Positions 27,663 through 36,871 of a stretch of DNA of 64,000 bases are shown here, piece after piece (positions within the stretch are counted from its first letter, which is position 1; each line of letters opens with the position of its first letter). The stretch is taken from positions 1 to 64,000 of the forward strand of contig JAHAYO010000043.1 of NCBI GenBank assembly GCA_018384595.1, given 5' to 3'. Below the pieces are notes generated by a model, which worked only from the letters and a program-made list of their open reading frames with translations, was not told where the DNA came from and did not search any database. The DNA is from Thiopseudomonas sp. (GTDB lineage Bacteria > Pseudomonadota > Gammaproteobacteria > Pseudomonadales > Pseudomonadaceae). The translations under genes were made by a program, and so were the position numbers.

Positions 27663-28546
27663 AGTCCGGCCTCCTCGGCGGTTACCATTCCGGGACGTCC
27701 GTGCCAATAGCCGTTACAGCCCTGCACGGCCAGCGGCGGTTGCTCACCCTGGCGGACGCGGTCCCAGGACTGGATGATGTCGCCCATACCACGTGCGCGC
27801 GGGCTAAGGCGGGCAATGTCGGCACCCTGCTGTTTGAGCGAAGGGAAGTCAGCCAGCAGGTTGTTGACCTCGGCAGACATGGTTTGAATGCCGTTGATGG
27901 TAAACAGCGGCTGTCCTTCCTGGCTGGCCAGGGGGATGCCTTCTTCATAGTTGATGCAGCAAAATTCGCATTCGTCTTTGGGACGGTTTTCCGCGCGGGC
28001 GGTAAAGCAGCGGGCCGAATAAGCCAGCGGCAGGTGGCCATAAGCAAAGACTTCGACTTCGGGCCGCTGAATGCCCATGTCGTCCAGTTGCTCCAGGGTG
28101 TTCTTGATCATGCTGCCGGCGCACTCGACCGGTGGTGCCCAGCGGATCAGGCCACTGTCAATGAACTCGGCCAGTGCGCGTCCGCTATAGATGTTCAGCG
28201 CCGGGCCGCCGGCAAACGGCAGTTTGCGTTCGGACAGGAACTGTACGGCAGCGATGTCGTTGGCTTCCACCATGAAATCGCCGTTGTCGCACAGGCGCTT
28301 GAGGCTGGAGACTTCGGAGTTGGCTTCAATCAGGGTCAGGCCGGACAGCACGATTTGTGCCTTGGTGGCCTGCTGCAGTTCGCGAGCCAGACCGACCCAG
28401 CCGTCAAGGTTGAACTCGCGCCGTTTCGAGCACACGGTTTCGCCCATGTAGATGATGTCGAGTGGCTGTTCGGCCATGTCGGCATAAAACCGTGTGACCT
28501 GGTCGCGGGGCCAGAAAAACAGGATGGGGCCCAGGGATAGTTTCAT
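27656..28546 (-). CDS. ubiV: O2-independent ubiquinone hydroxylation protein UbiV
   Basis: A 296-residue U32-peptidase-like protein. Four cysteines likely to hold a [4Fe-4S] cluster are visible: ETVCSKR near residue 38 and CFTARAENRPKDECEFCC around 180-198. With UbiU it hydroxylates the ubiquinone ring using prephenate as oxygen source rather than O2. It starts 14 nt after the ubiU stop and overlaps ubiT. Confidence 0.94.
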   Translation of the reverse strand: MKLSLGPILFFWPRDQVTRFYADMAEQPLDIIYMGETVCSKRREFNLDGWVGLARELQQATKAQIVLSGLTLIEANSEVSSLKRLCDNGDFMVEANDIAAVQFLSERKLPFAGGPALNIYSGRALAEFIDSGLIRWAPPVECAGSMIKNTLEQLDDMGIQRPEVEVFAYGHLPLAYSARCFTARAENRPKDECEFCCINYEEGIPLASQEGQPLFTINGIQTMSAEVNNLLADFPSLKQQGADIARLSPRARGMGDIIQSWDRVRQGEQPPLAVQGCNGYWHGRPGMVTAEEAGLC

Positions 28547-28560
28547 TGTTTAATCAACTC

Positions 28561-29556
28561 CTATTGCCAGGCGCGGTGGTAGGCACCCAGGGTGGTCTGG
28601 CTGCCTTCGGACAGGCCGGCCAGGGTCTGGCGCCAGTTGTCTTCGACACGGAAGCCGGACGGGTTGCGTTTGTAGCTGTCCAGCGCTTCGCGCCAGGCAC
28701 GGGTGACCTGCTCGGTATAGGCCGGGCTGCGCTGGCGGCCTTCGATTTTCACCGCGCTGACGCCAATCTTGGCCAGCTCGGGGATCAGGTCCATGGTGTC
28801 CAGGCTGGTCGGCTCTTCCAGTGCGTGAAATTTCTTGCCGTTGACGATGAAACGGCCTTTGCACAGGGTGGGGTAGCCGGCAGACTCGCCTTCTTCGTAG
28901 CGGTCGATCAGGACTTCGTTCAGGCGCGAGCTGAGTTTGCCGTCTTCGTTGCTCCAGCGCACCGCTTTGGCTGGCGAGCAGACGCCGCACAGGTTGGGAG
29001 ACTCGCCGGTCATGTAGGATGACAGGTGGCAACGGCCTTCGGCCATGATGCACAGGCTGCCAAAGGCAAAGACTTCAATGGGTACAGTGGTGCTTTCTGC
29101 AACCTGTTTGACCTGGGCCAGTGACAGCACCCGTGGCAGTACCGCCCGCTTGATGTTGTAGCGCTGCTGGTAGAAGGACAGGGCCGGGCCGTTGGTGGCC
29201 GAGCCCTGCACCGACAGGTGCAGGTTGAGGTCGGGGTGGTTCTTCGCCGCGTAGGAAAGCACCGCCGGGTCGGCGGCAATCAGGGCATCGACACGCAGCG
29301 CGGCGGCCTGGTCCACGGCACGCTGCCAGCGTTCCCAGCCATCAGACTGGGCGTAGGTGTTGACGGCAATATAGAGTTTTCTGTTGTTTTTTCGGATCAG
29401 GTCGATGCCTTCGGCCAGTTGTTTGTCGGTCAGGTTGAGGCCGGCAAAGTGGCGGGCGTTGGTGTCGTCCTTGAATCCTACATAGATGGCGTCGGCGCCT
29501 TGGCGCACGGCGGCTTTCAGTGCCGGCAGGCTGCCAGCAGGACAAACCAGTTGCAT
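28561..29556 (-). CDS. ubiU: O2-independent ubiquinone hydroxylation protein UbiU
   Basis: A 331-residue U32-family protein with the cluster motif GSLCIMAEGRCHLSSYMTGE followed by NLCGVCSPA, and a fourth Cys in YPTLCKGRF. It forms the UbiU-UbiV heterodimer. Start ATG 29556 is followed by QLVCPAGSLPALKAAV, typical of the family. It is the first gene of the operon, about 175 nt downstream of an Anr/FNR box, consistent with use under low oxygen. Confidence 0.95.
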   Translation of the reverse strand: MQLVCPAGSLPALKAAVRQGADAIYVGFKDDTNARHFAGLNLTDKQLAEGIDLIRKNNRKLYIAVNTYAQSDGWERWQRAVDQAAALRVDALIAADPAVLSYAAKNHPDLNLHLSVQGSATNGPALSFYQQRYNIKRAVLPRVLSLAQVKQVAESTTVPIEVFAFGSLCIMAEGRCHLSSYMTGESPNLCGVCSPAKAVRWSNEDGKLSSRLNEVLIDRYEEGESAGYPTLCKGRFIVNGKKFHALEEPTSLDTMDLIPELAKIGVSAVKIEGRQRSPAYTEQVTRAWREALDSYKRNPSGFRVEDNWRQTLAGLSEGSQTTLGAYHRAWQ

Positions 29557-29702
29557 GGGGACTCCCGTAAACCAGTGGTTTAATAAGGAGGCCGACAGTC
29601 AAAACAGGCGCACGGGCCTCCGAGAGCAGGCCATGTACAGGTAGGGAAAAACAGCAGTTGAGCGCTGTCTGCCTTGCCGGAGGGCCATGGCTGCAGCGGC
29701 TC

Positions 29703-29744
29703 AATCTAGGCGCTTTAGGTAGAAATGGCCTTGACAGAAGTCAA
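29703..29744 (-). promoter_or_regulatory. Anr/FNR-dependent promoter of ubiUVT
   Basis: TTGAC-AGAA-GTCAA (29731-29744) is a perfect dyad of the FNR/Anr type (TTGAYN4RTCAA). On the minus strand a TAGATT -10 candidate (29703-29708) lies exactly 22 nt downstream. This places the box centre at -41.5, the class II activator position. FNR control of ubiUV is known in E. coli; the site here is read from sequence. Confidence 0.7.
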
Positions 29745-29778
29745 CGCGCGAAGGGGCAGCGCACTGCCCCTAGGCGGC

Positions 29779-30621
29779 TTAGGCTTGCAGCATCTTGGTG
29801 GCTGCTTCCATGGATGCGGTGAGGTCTTCGTCGGCATCCAGCGACTGTTCGTTGACTTCAAGACCCAACTTGGCAAAGGCTTCGACCTGGGTCCAATCAA
29901 CTTGGCCGAGTGGGTGTTCGCTGCCGGCATAGAACTGCAGGATGGAGACCTGCACAATATCAACGTAATCAACGGTATCGCTGTGACGCTCGAAGTCGAG
30001 GTATTCCAAAGGCACGTTGATTAGGGCGGGCGGGAAATCCCAGGTTTGAAGGATGCGCTGGCCGAGAATGGGGTGCAGGCGCTCAATCACTTGCTCTAGG
30101 GTGAAGGAGTCGTTGAGCAGTTGGCCGTTTTCTTCGGCGTAGCTGAGAATGGGCAAAATGCCGATCTGGTGTACCAGTCCGGCTAGGGCCGCTTGGTCCG
30201 GCTTAAGGCGACTAAAGTGGCGGCAGAGCACATGACTGATACCGGCCACTTCGGTGCTGGTGGCCCAGACATCACGTAGGCGGCGGTCGATGACGTCCGA
30301 GGTGGCTTGGAACATCTGCTCCATGGCCAGCCCCATGGCGAGGTTGGCGGTATAGCTCATGCCCAAGCGGTTGACTGCCATGTTGAGGTCGCTAATTTCG
30401 CTATTGCTGCGCAATAACGGGCTGTTGACCACTTTAATGATGCGGGCGGTTAGGGCAGCGTCACTACTGATAACCTTGCTCAGTTCATTGAGTCCGACGT
30501 CCGGGTCTTCGGCTGCTTCCCGTACTTGCAGCGCAACTTCTGGCAGGGTTGGCAGTATGAGCTCGTCATTGTCGATGGCGGCCAGCAATTCGGACTGTAC
30601 GGTTTCAATCAATGCACTCAT
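29779..30621 (-). CDS. HDOD-domain signalling protein
   Basis: A 280-residue protein made almost entirely of an HDOD domain: ILPTLPEVALQVREAAEDPDVGLNELSKVISSDAALTARIIKVVNSP, then NRLGMSYTANLAMG, CRHFSRLKPDQAALAGLVHQIGILPIL. The HD residues are degenerate, as usual for HDOD proteins, so it is likely a signalling scaffold rather than a phosphodiesterase. ATG 30621 with GGAG is chosen; the ORF-track start 19 codons earlier has no support. Confidence 0.88.
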   Translation of the reverse strand: MSALIETVQSELLAAIDNDELILPTLPEVALQVREAAEDPDVGLNELSKVISSDAALTARIIKVVNSPLLRSNSEISDLNMAVNRLGMSYTANLAMGLAMEQMFQATSDVIDRRLRDVWATSTEVAGISHVLCRHFSRLKPDQAALAGLVHQIGILPILSYAEENGQLLNDSFTLEQVIERLHPILGQRILQTWDFPPALINVPLEYLDFERHSDTVDYVDIVQVSILQFYAGSEHPLGQVDWTQVEAFAKLGLEVNEQSLDADEDLTASMEAATKMLQA

Positions 30622-30649
30622 GGCAACTCCAGTGGGATAAGTAGGGTTG

Positions 30650-31594
30650 TCAACGCTGGATTTCGCGTTCGACATCAATTTCGTAGGGTAGGGTGGCCAA
30701 TGTCAGAGGTGGCTGGCCGGCTATATCCAGTACGAGCGGGTGTTCGCTGGCGCTATCGGTCTGCACCACGGCCAGCATTTCTATGCCTTCGGCGCTGCGT
30801 GCTGCATTGACCACCTCGCCGGCCTTGCTGCTGTCTGCAGCTTGCAGCAGGGCGGTGCCGCTGGCTGGAACGGGGTACTCGCCCTGTGCAACAAAGCGCT
30901 GCATCTGACGTTTTTGTTTGCCAAGATACTGCATGCGGGCAACGATTTCCTGGCCTGTATAACAGCCCTTTTTAAAACTTACGCCATCCAAGGCCGGCAA
31001 GTTTATCAGTTGTGGAATAAAACTTTCGTATAGGTTTTCGGTAATGTGACCGATCCCACAGCGAATCATTTCCAGTTGCCAGTCATTGGCCGGCTTTTCT
31101 TCGATGTGGCTAGACAGCTTACGCAGGGTGCAGCCGCCATCGGCGGCAGGAATCCACAGCTCGGCCAATGAGTCACTGATACGGATGGCTAGCAGACCGT
31201 TATGTTGCACCAGGCTGCCGCTGTCTGCCGGCAGCTCGATACCTAGCGCTTGTAGCGTGGTTTCGGCGTTGATCAGGCCCAATTGCAGCCAATCGGCACT
31301 CTCATCCAACAGCACCGATTTGGAAAACACGGCAAACTTCTTTAAATCAGCCAGCTGACGCTCAACCAGTTCGCGCGCCATCGACAGCAAAAAGCCGTCG
31401 CCTTGCAGGGCCAAGCGGAAGCTGGACTGCATGCGCCCCTTGGGGTTGCAACGTGCACCCAGGCTGCTACGGTCGTGCGTGACATAGTTGAGGTTGCAGG
31501 TCAGCTGGCCCTGCAGGAATTTGGCGGCATCTACGCCCCGTACCGAAAGCATGCCTTGGTGGTCAAGCACGGTAAACGCTGGCATCTGGCTCAT
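30650..31594 (-). CDS. ygfZ: Folate-binding protein YgfZ (Fe-S cluster / tRNA modification)
   Basis: A 314-residue GcvT-like protein. The family signature K-G-C-Y-x-G-Q-E is present (FKKGCYTGQEIVARMQYLGKQKRQMQ). YgfZ/IbaG-type proteins use folate and help assemble or repair certain [4Fe-4S] enzymes such as MiaB. It is divergent from sdhE across a 121-bp gap, a common arrangement in gammaproteobacteria. Confidence 0.92.
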   Translation of the reverse strand: MSQMPAFTVLDHQGMLSVRGVDAAKFLQGQLTCNLNYVTHDRSSLGARCNPKGRMQSSFRLALQGDGFLLSMARELVERQLADLKKFAVFSKSVLLDESADWLQLGLINAETTLQALGIELPADSGSLVQHNGLLAIRISDSLAELWIPAADGGCTLRKLSSHIEEKPANDWQLEMIRCGIGHITENLYESFIPQLINLPALDGVSFKKGCYTGQEIVARMQYLGKQKRQMQRFVAQGEYPVPASGTALLQAADSSKAGEVVNAARSAEGIEMLAVVQTDSASEHPLVLDIAGQPPLTLATLPYEIDVEREIQR

Positions 31595-31715
31595 GGGGTT
31601 GTCTCGCTAATCTGTAAACGGGTCAGCATGATAGAGCTTTAGCGCCGGCTTGTCAGTGGATGCTTAATGCCGGCGACTGCCTTATACTGGCCGCCGCTTA
31701 ACCGGAGACTATCCC

Positions 31716-31976
31716 ATGACAACAGAAACAGAACTCAACCGCCTGTTCTGGCACAGCCGCCGCGGCATGCTGGAGCTGGACGAACTGCTGGTACCCTTTG
31801 TGCGCGAGGCATACAGTGCACTGGCTGATGATGACAAGGCACGCTACGAACAGCTGCTAAGTTGCGAAGATCAGGACATGTTTGCTTGGTTTATGCGCCG
31901 TGATCAGCCAGACGATCAAGGCCTGCAGATCATCATTGAAAAAATCCTGGAACACAGCCGCGCCCGTCGCGCCTGA
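31716..31976 (+). CDS. sdhE: Succinate dehydrogenase flavinylation factor SdhE
   Basis: An 86-residue helical protein with the RGxxE motif (HSRRGMLELDELLVPF) and the later DQDMFAWFMRRDQPDD stretch. It assists covalent FAD attachment to SdhA. GGAG precedes ATG 31716. ygfX follows 7 nt downstream, the classic sdhE-ygfX pair. Confidence 0.93.
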   Translation: MTTETELNRLFWHSRRGMLELDELLVPFVREAYSALADDDKARYEQLLSCEDQDMFAWFMRRDQPDDQGLQIIIEKILEHSRARRA

Positions 31977-31983
31977 CTGAGCC

Positions 31984-32463
31984 ATGGACGCCTGTTTCTG
32001 GCATCCATCCCCCATCCTTTACCGGCTGCACATGTTGCTGGCTGTGCTGGCGCTGGCGGCTCTGACTGCCAGCAGTCTTCCGGCTGTGCCCTGTGCCGGC
32101 CTGATCGTCTGGCTGGCAGGCTGGGCGGGCTGGCGCAGCTGGCAGCAACGCCAGGGCGTGCAGGCGGGTTATCGGTACGGGTTACGCTATCTGCCGCGCC
32201 AGGGCTGGCAGCTGTGGCAGGCGCGCAGCGGCTGGCGGGCGGTGCGCATCATGCAGGGCACGCTGGTGACGCCGCAGCTGGTGGTGCTGCGCTACCGGCT
32301 GGCCGGCCAGTACCGTACCCGTTCACTGGCTGTCAGTGCTGACATGCTGCCAGCCGACAGCCACCGCCGCCTGCGCGTTCGGCTGCGCCTTACACCGCTG
32401 CAGGATCAGGCCGCAGTACCGTTTCCAGCGCCTCGGGCAGTTGCTCTGGATAATCTAGGGTAA
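31984..32463 (+). CDS. ygfX: YgfX-like membrane protein
   Basis: A 159-residue protein with two hydrophobic segments close together (about 18-35 and 37-50, ending [12 protein letters not shown]), then a soluble beta-rich region ([24 protein letters not shown]), matching YgfX. In E. coli the pair was proposed as a toxin-antitoxin and later linked to SDH maturation; the role is unsettled. Its last 74 nt overlap the 3' end of convergent nadB. Sequence conservation is low, so position after sdhE is the main support. Confidence 0.8.
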   Translation: MDACFWHPSPILYRLHMLLAVLALAALTASSLPAVPCAGLIVWLAGWAGWRSWQQRQGVQAGYRYGLRYLPRQGWQLWQARSGWRAVRIMQGTLVTPQLVVLRYRLAGQYRTRSLAVSADMLPADSHRRLRVRLRLTPLQDQAAVPFPAPRAVALDNLG

Positions 32464-34006
32464 AATGCAGCCCCCGGCTTTCTTTGCGCTGCATCGCGCA
32501 GCGGATCATCAGCTCAGCCACCTGCGCTAGGTTGCGCAGTTCCAGCAGGTCGGGGCTGACCTTGTAGTTGCTATAAAATTCTTCGATTTCTTTGTGTAGC
32601 AAAAGAACACGATGCAGTGCGCGCTGCAGACGCTTGTCAGTACGCACGATGCCAACATAATTCCACATGAAACGGCGCAGTTCGTCCCAGTTGTGTGAAA
32701 TCACCACATCTTCGTCTGAGTCGCGCACTTGGCTTGAGTCCCAGACCGGCGGCTGGTCCGGCATGACGACAGTATCCAGCCGCGCATTGATGTGTTCGAC
32801 GGCCGACTGGGCATAGACAAAACACTCCAGCAGCGAGTTACTGGCCATACGGTTGGCGCCGTGCAGGCCGGTGTAGCTGGTTTCGCCGATGGCGTAGAGG
32901 CTCTCCAGATCGGTGCGTCCGTTCTGATCAACCATGACGCCGCCGCAGGTGTAGTGGGCGGCAGGCACCACAGGAATGGGCTCGCGGGCGATGTCCAGAC
33001 CAAACTTCAGACAACGCCGATAGACGGTGGGAAAGTGCTCGCGGATAAAGGCTGCTGGCTTGTGGCTGATGTCCAGATAAACATGATCTAGGCCCAATCG
33101 CTTCATTTCATGGTCGATAGCGCGGGCGACGATGTCGCGCGGCGCCAGCTCCAGACGCGAGTCATAGCGCTCCATGAAGCGCTCGCCGTTGGGCAGGGTG
33201 AGGATGGCACCTTCGCCGCGCAGGGCTTCGGTAATCAAAAAACTTTTGGCTTGTGGGTGGTAAAGGCAAGTGGGGTGGAACTGGTTGAACTCCAGATTGG
33301 CCACTCGGCAGCCGGCGCGCCACGCCATGGCAATGCCGTCACCGCAGGCGCCGTCGGGGTTGCTGGTATAAAGATAGACCTTGGCTGCACCGCCCGTGGC
33401 CAGGATCACGAAGCGGGCGGCATGGGTTTCAACTTCGCCGCTTTCGGTATTGAGCACATAAGCGCCGGTGCAACGGTTGCCTAGCTGGCCGGTGCGCGGT
33501 TGCACAATCAGATCGACGGCAACTTGATGTTCAAGCAGATGAATGTTGCTGCGCTGACGAGCGTGGCGCAGCAGGGTGTCGAAAATGGCCGCGCCGGTGG
33601 CGTCGGCGGCGTGGATGATGCGCCGGTGGCTGTGGCCGCCTTCGCGGGTCAGGTGGTAGGCGTAATGCTGTTCCAGCGCCTGCTCGGGCGTGTTACGGGT
33701 AAAGGGCACACCCAGCTCCAGCAGCCAGTTGATGGCCTCGCGGCTATTGGCCACGGTGAAGTGCACAGCATCCTCGCGACACAGGCCGCCGCCGGCGTCC
33801 AAAGTGTCGCTGACATGGGCTTCGATACTGTCGGTTTCGTCCAGCACGGCGGCCACGCCGCCTTGGGCAAAATAGGTGGAGCCGTTGTTGAGGCGTCCTT
33901 TGCTGAGTACGGCAATATTGAGGTGGGCAGGCAGCTTGAGGGCGGCACTGAGGCCGGCAGCACCGCTACCGATAATAAGAACATCATGCCTGTGGGGTTG
34001 ACTCAT
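32390..34006 (-). CDS. nadB: L-aspartate oxidase
   Basis: A 538-residue flavoprotein of the succinate dehydrogenase/fumarate reductase fold. FAD-binding [15 protein letters not shown], the active-site [21 protein letters not shown] and [21 protein letters not shown] with [16 protein letters not shown] are present. It oxidises L-aspartate to iminoaspartate, the first step of de novo NAD synthesis. Divergent from algU as in Pseudomonas. Confidence 0.96.
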   Translation of the reverse strand: MSQPHRHDVLIIGSGAAGLSAALKLPAHLNIAVLSKGRLNNGSTYFAQGGVAAVLDETDSIEAHVSDTLDAGGGLCREDAVHFTVANSREAINWLLELGVPFTRNTPEQALEQHYAYHLTREGGHSHRRIIHAADATGAAIFDTLLRHARQRSNIHLLEHQVAVDLIVQPRTGQLGNRCTGAYVLNTESGEVETHAARFVILATGGAAKVYLYTSNPDGACGDGIAMAWRAGCRVANLEFNQFHPTCLYHPQAKSFLITEALRGEGAILTLPNGERFMERYDSRLELAPRDIVARAIDHEMKRLGLDHVYLDISHKPAAFIREHFPTVYRRCLKFGLDIAREPIPVVPAAHYTCGGVMVDQNGRTDLESLYAIGETSYTGLHGANRMASNSLLECFVYAQSAVEHINARLDTVVMPDQPPVWDSSQVRDSDEDVVISHNWDELRRFMWNYVGIVRTDKRLQRALHRVLLLHKEIEEFYSNYKVSPDLLELRNLAQVAELMIRCAMQRKESRGLHFTLDYPEQLPEALETVLRPDPAAV

Positions 34007-34075
34007 GGTGGGGCGTCCGTCATCAAATGGCGGGCGCTAGTATAACGCTGCAAACAGGATAAAATGCACTCTGCG

Positions 34076-34102
34076 GAACTTTTTCTGCAGGGACGGCTCA
34101 AT
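34076..34102 (+). promoter_or_regulatory. Sigma-E (AlgU)-type promoter of algU
   Basis: GAACTT (34076-34081), a 16-bp spacer and TCAAT (34098-34102) match the extracytoplasmic-stress sigma consensus GAACTT-N16/17-TCnnA. It implies positive autoregulation of the algU-muc operon, as known in Pseudomonas and E. coli rpoE. Confidence 0.75.
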
Positions 34103-34195
34103 AGACACATTCCGTCCCCCCATCTTTGAATACAGAACGATAACCAAGTACCGGATCTTCCCGGTAAATAGCCAGCGGGGCGCAGGGAAAACCTA

Positions 34196-34246
34196 ATGAA
34201 CGATAAAAATCAGGGCAGCAACGGCCAGACCGGACATGCCCGATGA
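34196..34246 (+). CDS. 16-codon leader ORF overlapping the algU start
   Basis: ATG AAC GAT ... GCC CGA TGA encodes MNDKNQGSNGQTGHAR. Its stop overlaps the algU ATG as ATGA (34243-34246). AGGGAAAA lies upstream of the leader start, whereas algU itself has only a weak Shine-Dalgarno. The layout recalls E. coli rseD, a short leader ORF controlling rpoE translation. Too short for coding statistics; it is proposed for its position. Confidence 0.45.
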   Translation: MNDKNQGSNGQTGHAR

Positions 34247-34821
34247 CTGCAGATAACGACAAGTTGTTGGTGGCACGTGTCCAGAAAGGCGACAAACGTG
34301 CATTTGATTTGCTGGTGCTGAAATATCAGAGTCGTATTATGGCGCTGGTCATGCGTTTTGTGCAGGATGCCCACGAAGCTCAGGATGTAACCCAAGAGTC
34401 CTTTATTAAAGCGTACCGCGCACTGGGTAATTTTCGTGGAGAAAGCGCGTTTTATACCTGGCTGTACCGGATTGCCATCAACACCGCTAAAAATTATTTG
34501 GTGTCACGCAACCGCCGTCCGCCCAGTGCGGATGTTGATGCCGGTGACGCCGAGTTTTATGACGGCGACCATGCGCTGAAAAGCGTAGAAACTCCCGAGC
34601 GCCTGTTGTTGCGTGATGAAATTCAAACAACCATTGAAAACAGCATCGCCAAACTTCCCAATGATCTGCGTGTGGCACTGACCTTGCGCGAATACGATGG
34701 GCTGAGTTACGAGGATATTGCTCAGGTGATGCAATGTCCGGTGGGTACGGTGCGTTCGCGCATTTTTCGTGCCCGTGAGGCGGTTGATAAAGCGTTACGG
34801 CCCCTGCTGCAAGACAGCTGA
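34243..34821 (+). CDS. algU: RNA polymerase sigma factor AlgU/RpoE
   Basis: A 192-residue ECF sigma factor. Region 2 shows RAFDLLVLKYQSRIMALVMRF, DAHEAQDVTQESFIKAYRAL and AFYTWLYRIAINTAKNYL; region 4 shows LRVALTLREYDGLSYEDIAQVM and CPVGTVRSRIFRARE. It directs the envelope-stress regulon and, in Pseudomonas, alginate genes. It is released from MucA by regulated proteolysis. Confidence 0.97.
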   Translation: MTADNDKLLVARVQKGDKRAFDLLVLKYQSRIMALVMRFVQDAHEAQDVTQESFIKAYRALGNFRGESAFYTWLYRIAINTAKNYLVSRNRRPPSADVDAGDAEFYDGDHALKSVETPERLLLRDEIQTTIENSIAKLPNDLRVALTLREYDGLSYEDIAQVMQCPVGTVRSRIFRAREAVDKALRPLLQDS

Positions 34822-34844
34822 GTTTTTATCTGAGGAATGCTTAC

Positions 34845-35438
34845 ATGAGTGAACACAGCCTTGAACACGCCTTGTCCGCACTGATGGACGGTGAGGCCAG
34901 CGAGCTGGAGCTGCAGCGCATACTCAAGCAGCTGGACGATCCAGCTGTGCGTCAGGCTTGGCAGCGACTGAATCATGTGCGTCATGCGATGCGCCGCGAG
35001 CCGCTGATCCAGGTCGATGTATCCCAAGCGGTGCGCGCAGCGCTGACCGCTGATCAGCCGGCAGATAGCACGTCTGCAGTAGCTTCCGTGCCTGCCCGCC
35101 GAGGTTGGCAGTCGGCGGCCATTGCCGCCTCGGTGATGTTGGCGGTACTGGGTGGGGTGCGCATGTTCAATCAGGACAGCTCGCAGCCCGTGTTAGCACA
35201 GGCCCAAGCACCGGCTGCGCCAGCGCCGATGGCGGCTACCTCTTATGTACGCGAACGCCCCGTAGTGCTGGCCAGTTACGGCGGGCTGGACACGCGTGAA
35301 GAACCGGTAGACAGCCAACGCTCCGCGCGTTGGCAGCGCGAAGAGTTACCGCGTTATCTCAAACAGCATGCCCAACAGTCAGGTGCAGCCAGCAGTATGC
35401 TGCCCTATGCGCGCACTGCCAGCATGGAAAGGCGCTAG
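34845..35438 (+). CDS. mucA: Anti-sigma factor MucA (RseA)
   Basis: A 197-residue single-pass inner-membrane protein. The cytoplasmic domain binds sigma (LSALMDGEASELELQRIL), the membrane segment is about residues 87-105 (AAIAASVMLAVLGGVRMF), and a periplasmic tail follows that DegS/AlgW-like proteases cut. It appears full length, with no mucoidy-type frameshift. It sits 23 nt after algU and 3 nt before mucB. Confidence 0.93.
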   Translation: MSEHSLEHALSALMDGEASELELQRILKQLDDPAVRQAWQRLNHVRHAMRREPLIQVDVSQAVRAALTADQPADSTSAVASVPARRGWQSAAIAASVMLAVLGGVRMFNQDSSQPVLAQAQAPAAPAPMAATSYVRERPVVLASYGGLDTREEPVDSQRSARWQREELPRYLKQHAQQSGAASSMLPYARTASMERR

Positions 35439-35441
35439 CCC

Positions 35442-36410
35442 ATGCTCTGTCGTCTGGCATGGGTGTTGCTGCTGGCTGCGTTGTGGGCATTTGGGCGTGG
35501 AGCCAGTGCGCAGCCGGTTCCACAACCATCGCTTGAGCAGCAGCTGTTGCACTGGCAGTCGTTGCAGTCAGTCACCAGTTACCAAGGCAGTTTTGTCTAT
35601 GAGCGCACGGGTGTTTTTTCAACTCACCAAGTGTGGCGTAAGGCGCTGGGCAACTCCCGCTACCGTGAACGCTTTTTGCGCCTGAATGGTAGCCGGCTGG
35701 AGGCCCTGAGCGAAGATGGCCAGTTGCTCTGTATCACTCGTACAGGTGATGATCCGGCTTCCGTAGCTTGGCACACGAGCCTGTCTTCATTGCAGCGGCT
35801 GGAGCTTAAGCATCTAGCCGACAGCTATGAGACTCAGTATTTAGGGCCAGGGCGCGTGGCAGACCGCGCAACCATGGCGGTGCTATTTGCCCCGCGTGAC
35901 ACATACCGTTACCCGCTAGAAATCCACTTTGATCAAGACACCGGCGTGGTGCTGAAGTCGATGCTGCTTAACGAACAGGGTGAGTTGCTGGAGCGTTTTC
36001 AGTTTGTCACCTTTGCTACCAGCCCGTTGGATGATATGCAGCTGCAGGTAAATGGCTGCCAGCCATTGGCGCTGGTAGAGAGCGCCCCAGCGCAGGGGCC
36101 TGAGTGGCAAGCTGAGTGGATTCCGTCCGGCTTTGCCCCTGTTTCTAGCGACCCGCTGCGCCATGCTGGCGTAAGTAACCAGTTGTTTTTTGATGGGCTT
36201 GCGCATTTCAGCGTATTTGTCGCCCGTCAGGATGGCGAGGCCAATGCCATGGAGCACCGTCAGCTGGGGCCAACGGTAGTGATCTCGCGCCCGCTGGCAG
36301 CTAACGGAGAGGAATACAGAGTTACAGTGCTGGGCGAAATCCCAGTCGCTACCGCGCAGCGGATCGCACTCTCCATTAGCCTTGACCTGGGAGTCGAATC
36401 GGATGATTGA
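35442..36410 (+). CDS. mucB: Sigma-E regulatory protein MucB (RseB)
   Basis: A 322-residue periplasmic protein. The signal peptide ends around WAFGRGASA-QPV. The RseB N-terminal lipid-sensing domain has YQGSFVYERTGVFSTHQVWR and the C-terminal domain has PSGFAPVSSDPLRHAGVSNQLFFDGLAHFSVFV. It shields MucA from proteolysis and responds to LPS intermediates. The stop overlaps mucC/rseC. Confidence 0.94.
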   Translation: MLCRLAWVLLLAALWAFGRGASAQPVPQPSLEQQLLHWQSLQSVTSYQGSFVYERTGVFSTHQVWRKALGNSRYRERFLRLNGSRLEALSEDGQLLCITRTGDDPASVAWHTSLSSLQRLELKHLADSYETQYLGPGRVADRATMAVLFAPRDTYRYPLEIHFDQDTGVVLKSMLLNEQGELLERFQFVTFATSPLDDMQLQVNGCQPLALVESAPAQGPEWQAEWIPSGFAPVSSDPLRHAGVSNQLFFDGLAHFSVFVARQDGEANAMEHRQLGPTVVISRPLAANGEEYRVTVLGEIPVATAQRIALSISLDLGVESDD

Positions 36411-36864
36411 AGAGCGTGGGCAGGTCTTGGCAGTTGCTGGTGACCGGGTGCGGGTGGCCGTGGAGCGGCACAGCACGTGCGGCAGCTGCAAGGCCCGTGC
36501 TGCTTGCGGGCAGGGAATGATGCAGGCGCTGCGCCGCGAACGCTGCCATGAGGTAGAGGCGCGCTGCAGTCTGCCGGTGCAAGTCGGTGACCTGGTTGTG
36601 GTGGGTGTGGCCGAAGAGCTGGCGGTGCGCAGTGCGCTACTGGTGTACGTGCTGCCTTTGCTGGCGCTGTTGGCTGGCGCGCTGCTGGCTGATGCGCTGG
36701 GGCTGAATGAAGGGTGGAGTATTTTGGCCGCGCTGGGCGGTTTTGCGCTGGCAGTTGCCGGCCTTTATCTATACAACCGCCGGTTGGCAGTCACCTGTGA
36801 GCCGGTGGTGGTGCTGCGTGTGGAGCCCTTGCTCGCCAGCACAGCCGTGCGCTGGCAGCCTTAA
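36403..36864 (+). CDS. rseC: SoxR-reducing/RseC family protein (MucC)
   Basis: A 153-residue integral membrane protein. An N-terminal cysteine cluster (STCGSCKARAACGQGMMQ, plus a later Cys) and two helices (about 80-98 and 106-124) match RseC, which works with the Rsx electron-transfer complex to reduce SoxR. ATG 36403 overlaps the mucB stop (ATGATTGA). The ORF-track start 7 codons earlier is inside mucB. Confidence 0.9.
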   Translation: MIEERGQVLAVAGDRVRVAVERHSTCGSCKARAACGQGMMQALRRERCHEVEARCSLPVQVGDLVVVGVAEELAVRSALLVYVLPLLALLAGALLADALGLNEGWSILAALGGFALAVAGLYLYNRRLAVTCEPVVVLRVEPLLASTAVRWQP

Positions 36865-36871
36865 TGGTCGG

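Noticed and set aside
29750-29778. GGGGCAG/CTGCCCC hairpin downstream of the HDOD gene as a terminator
   Set aside because: On the minus strand the stem is followed by TTCGCG rather than a T tract, so it is at best weak.
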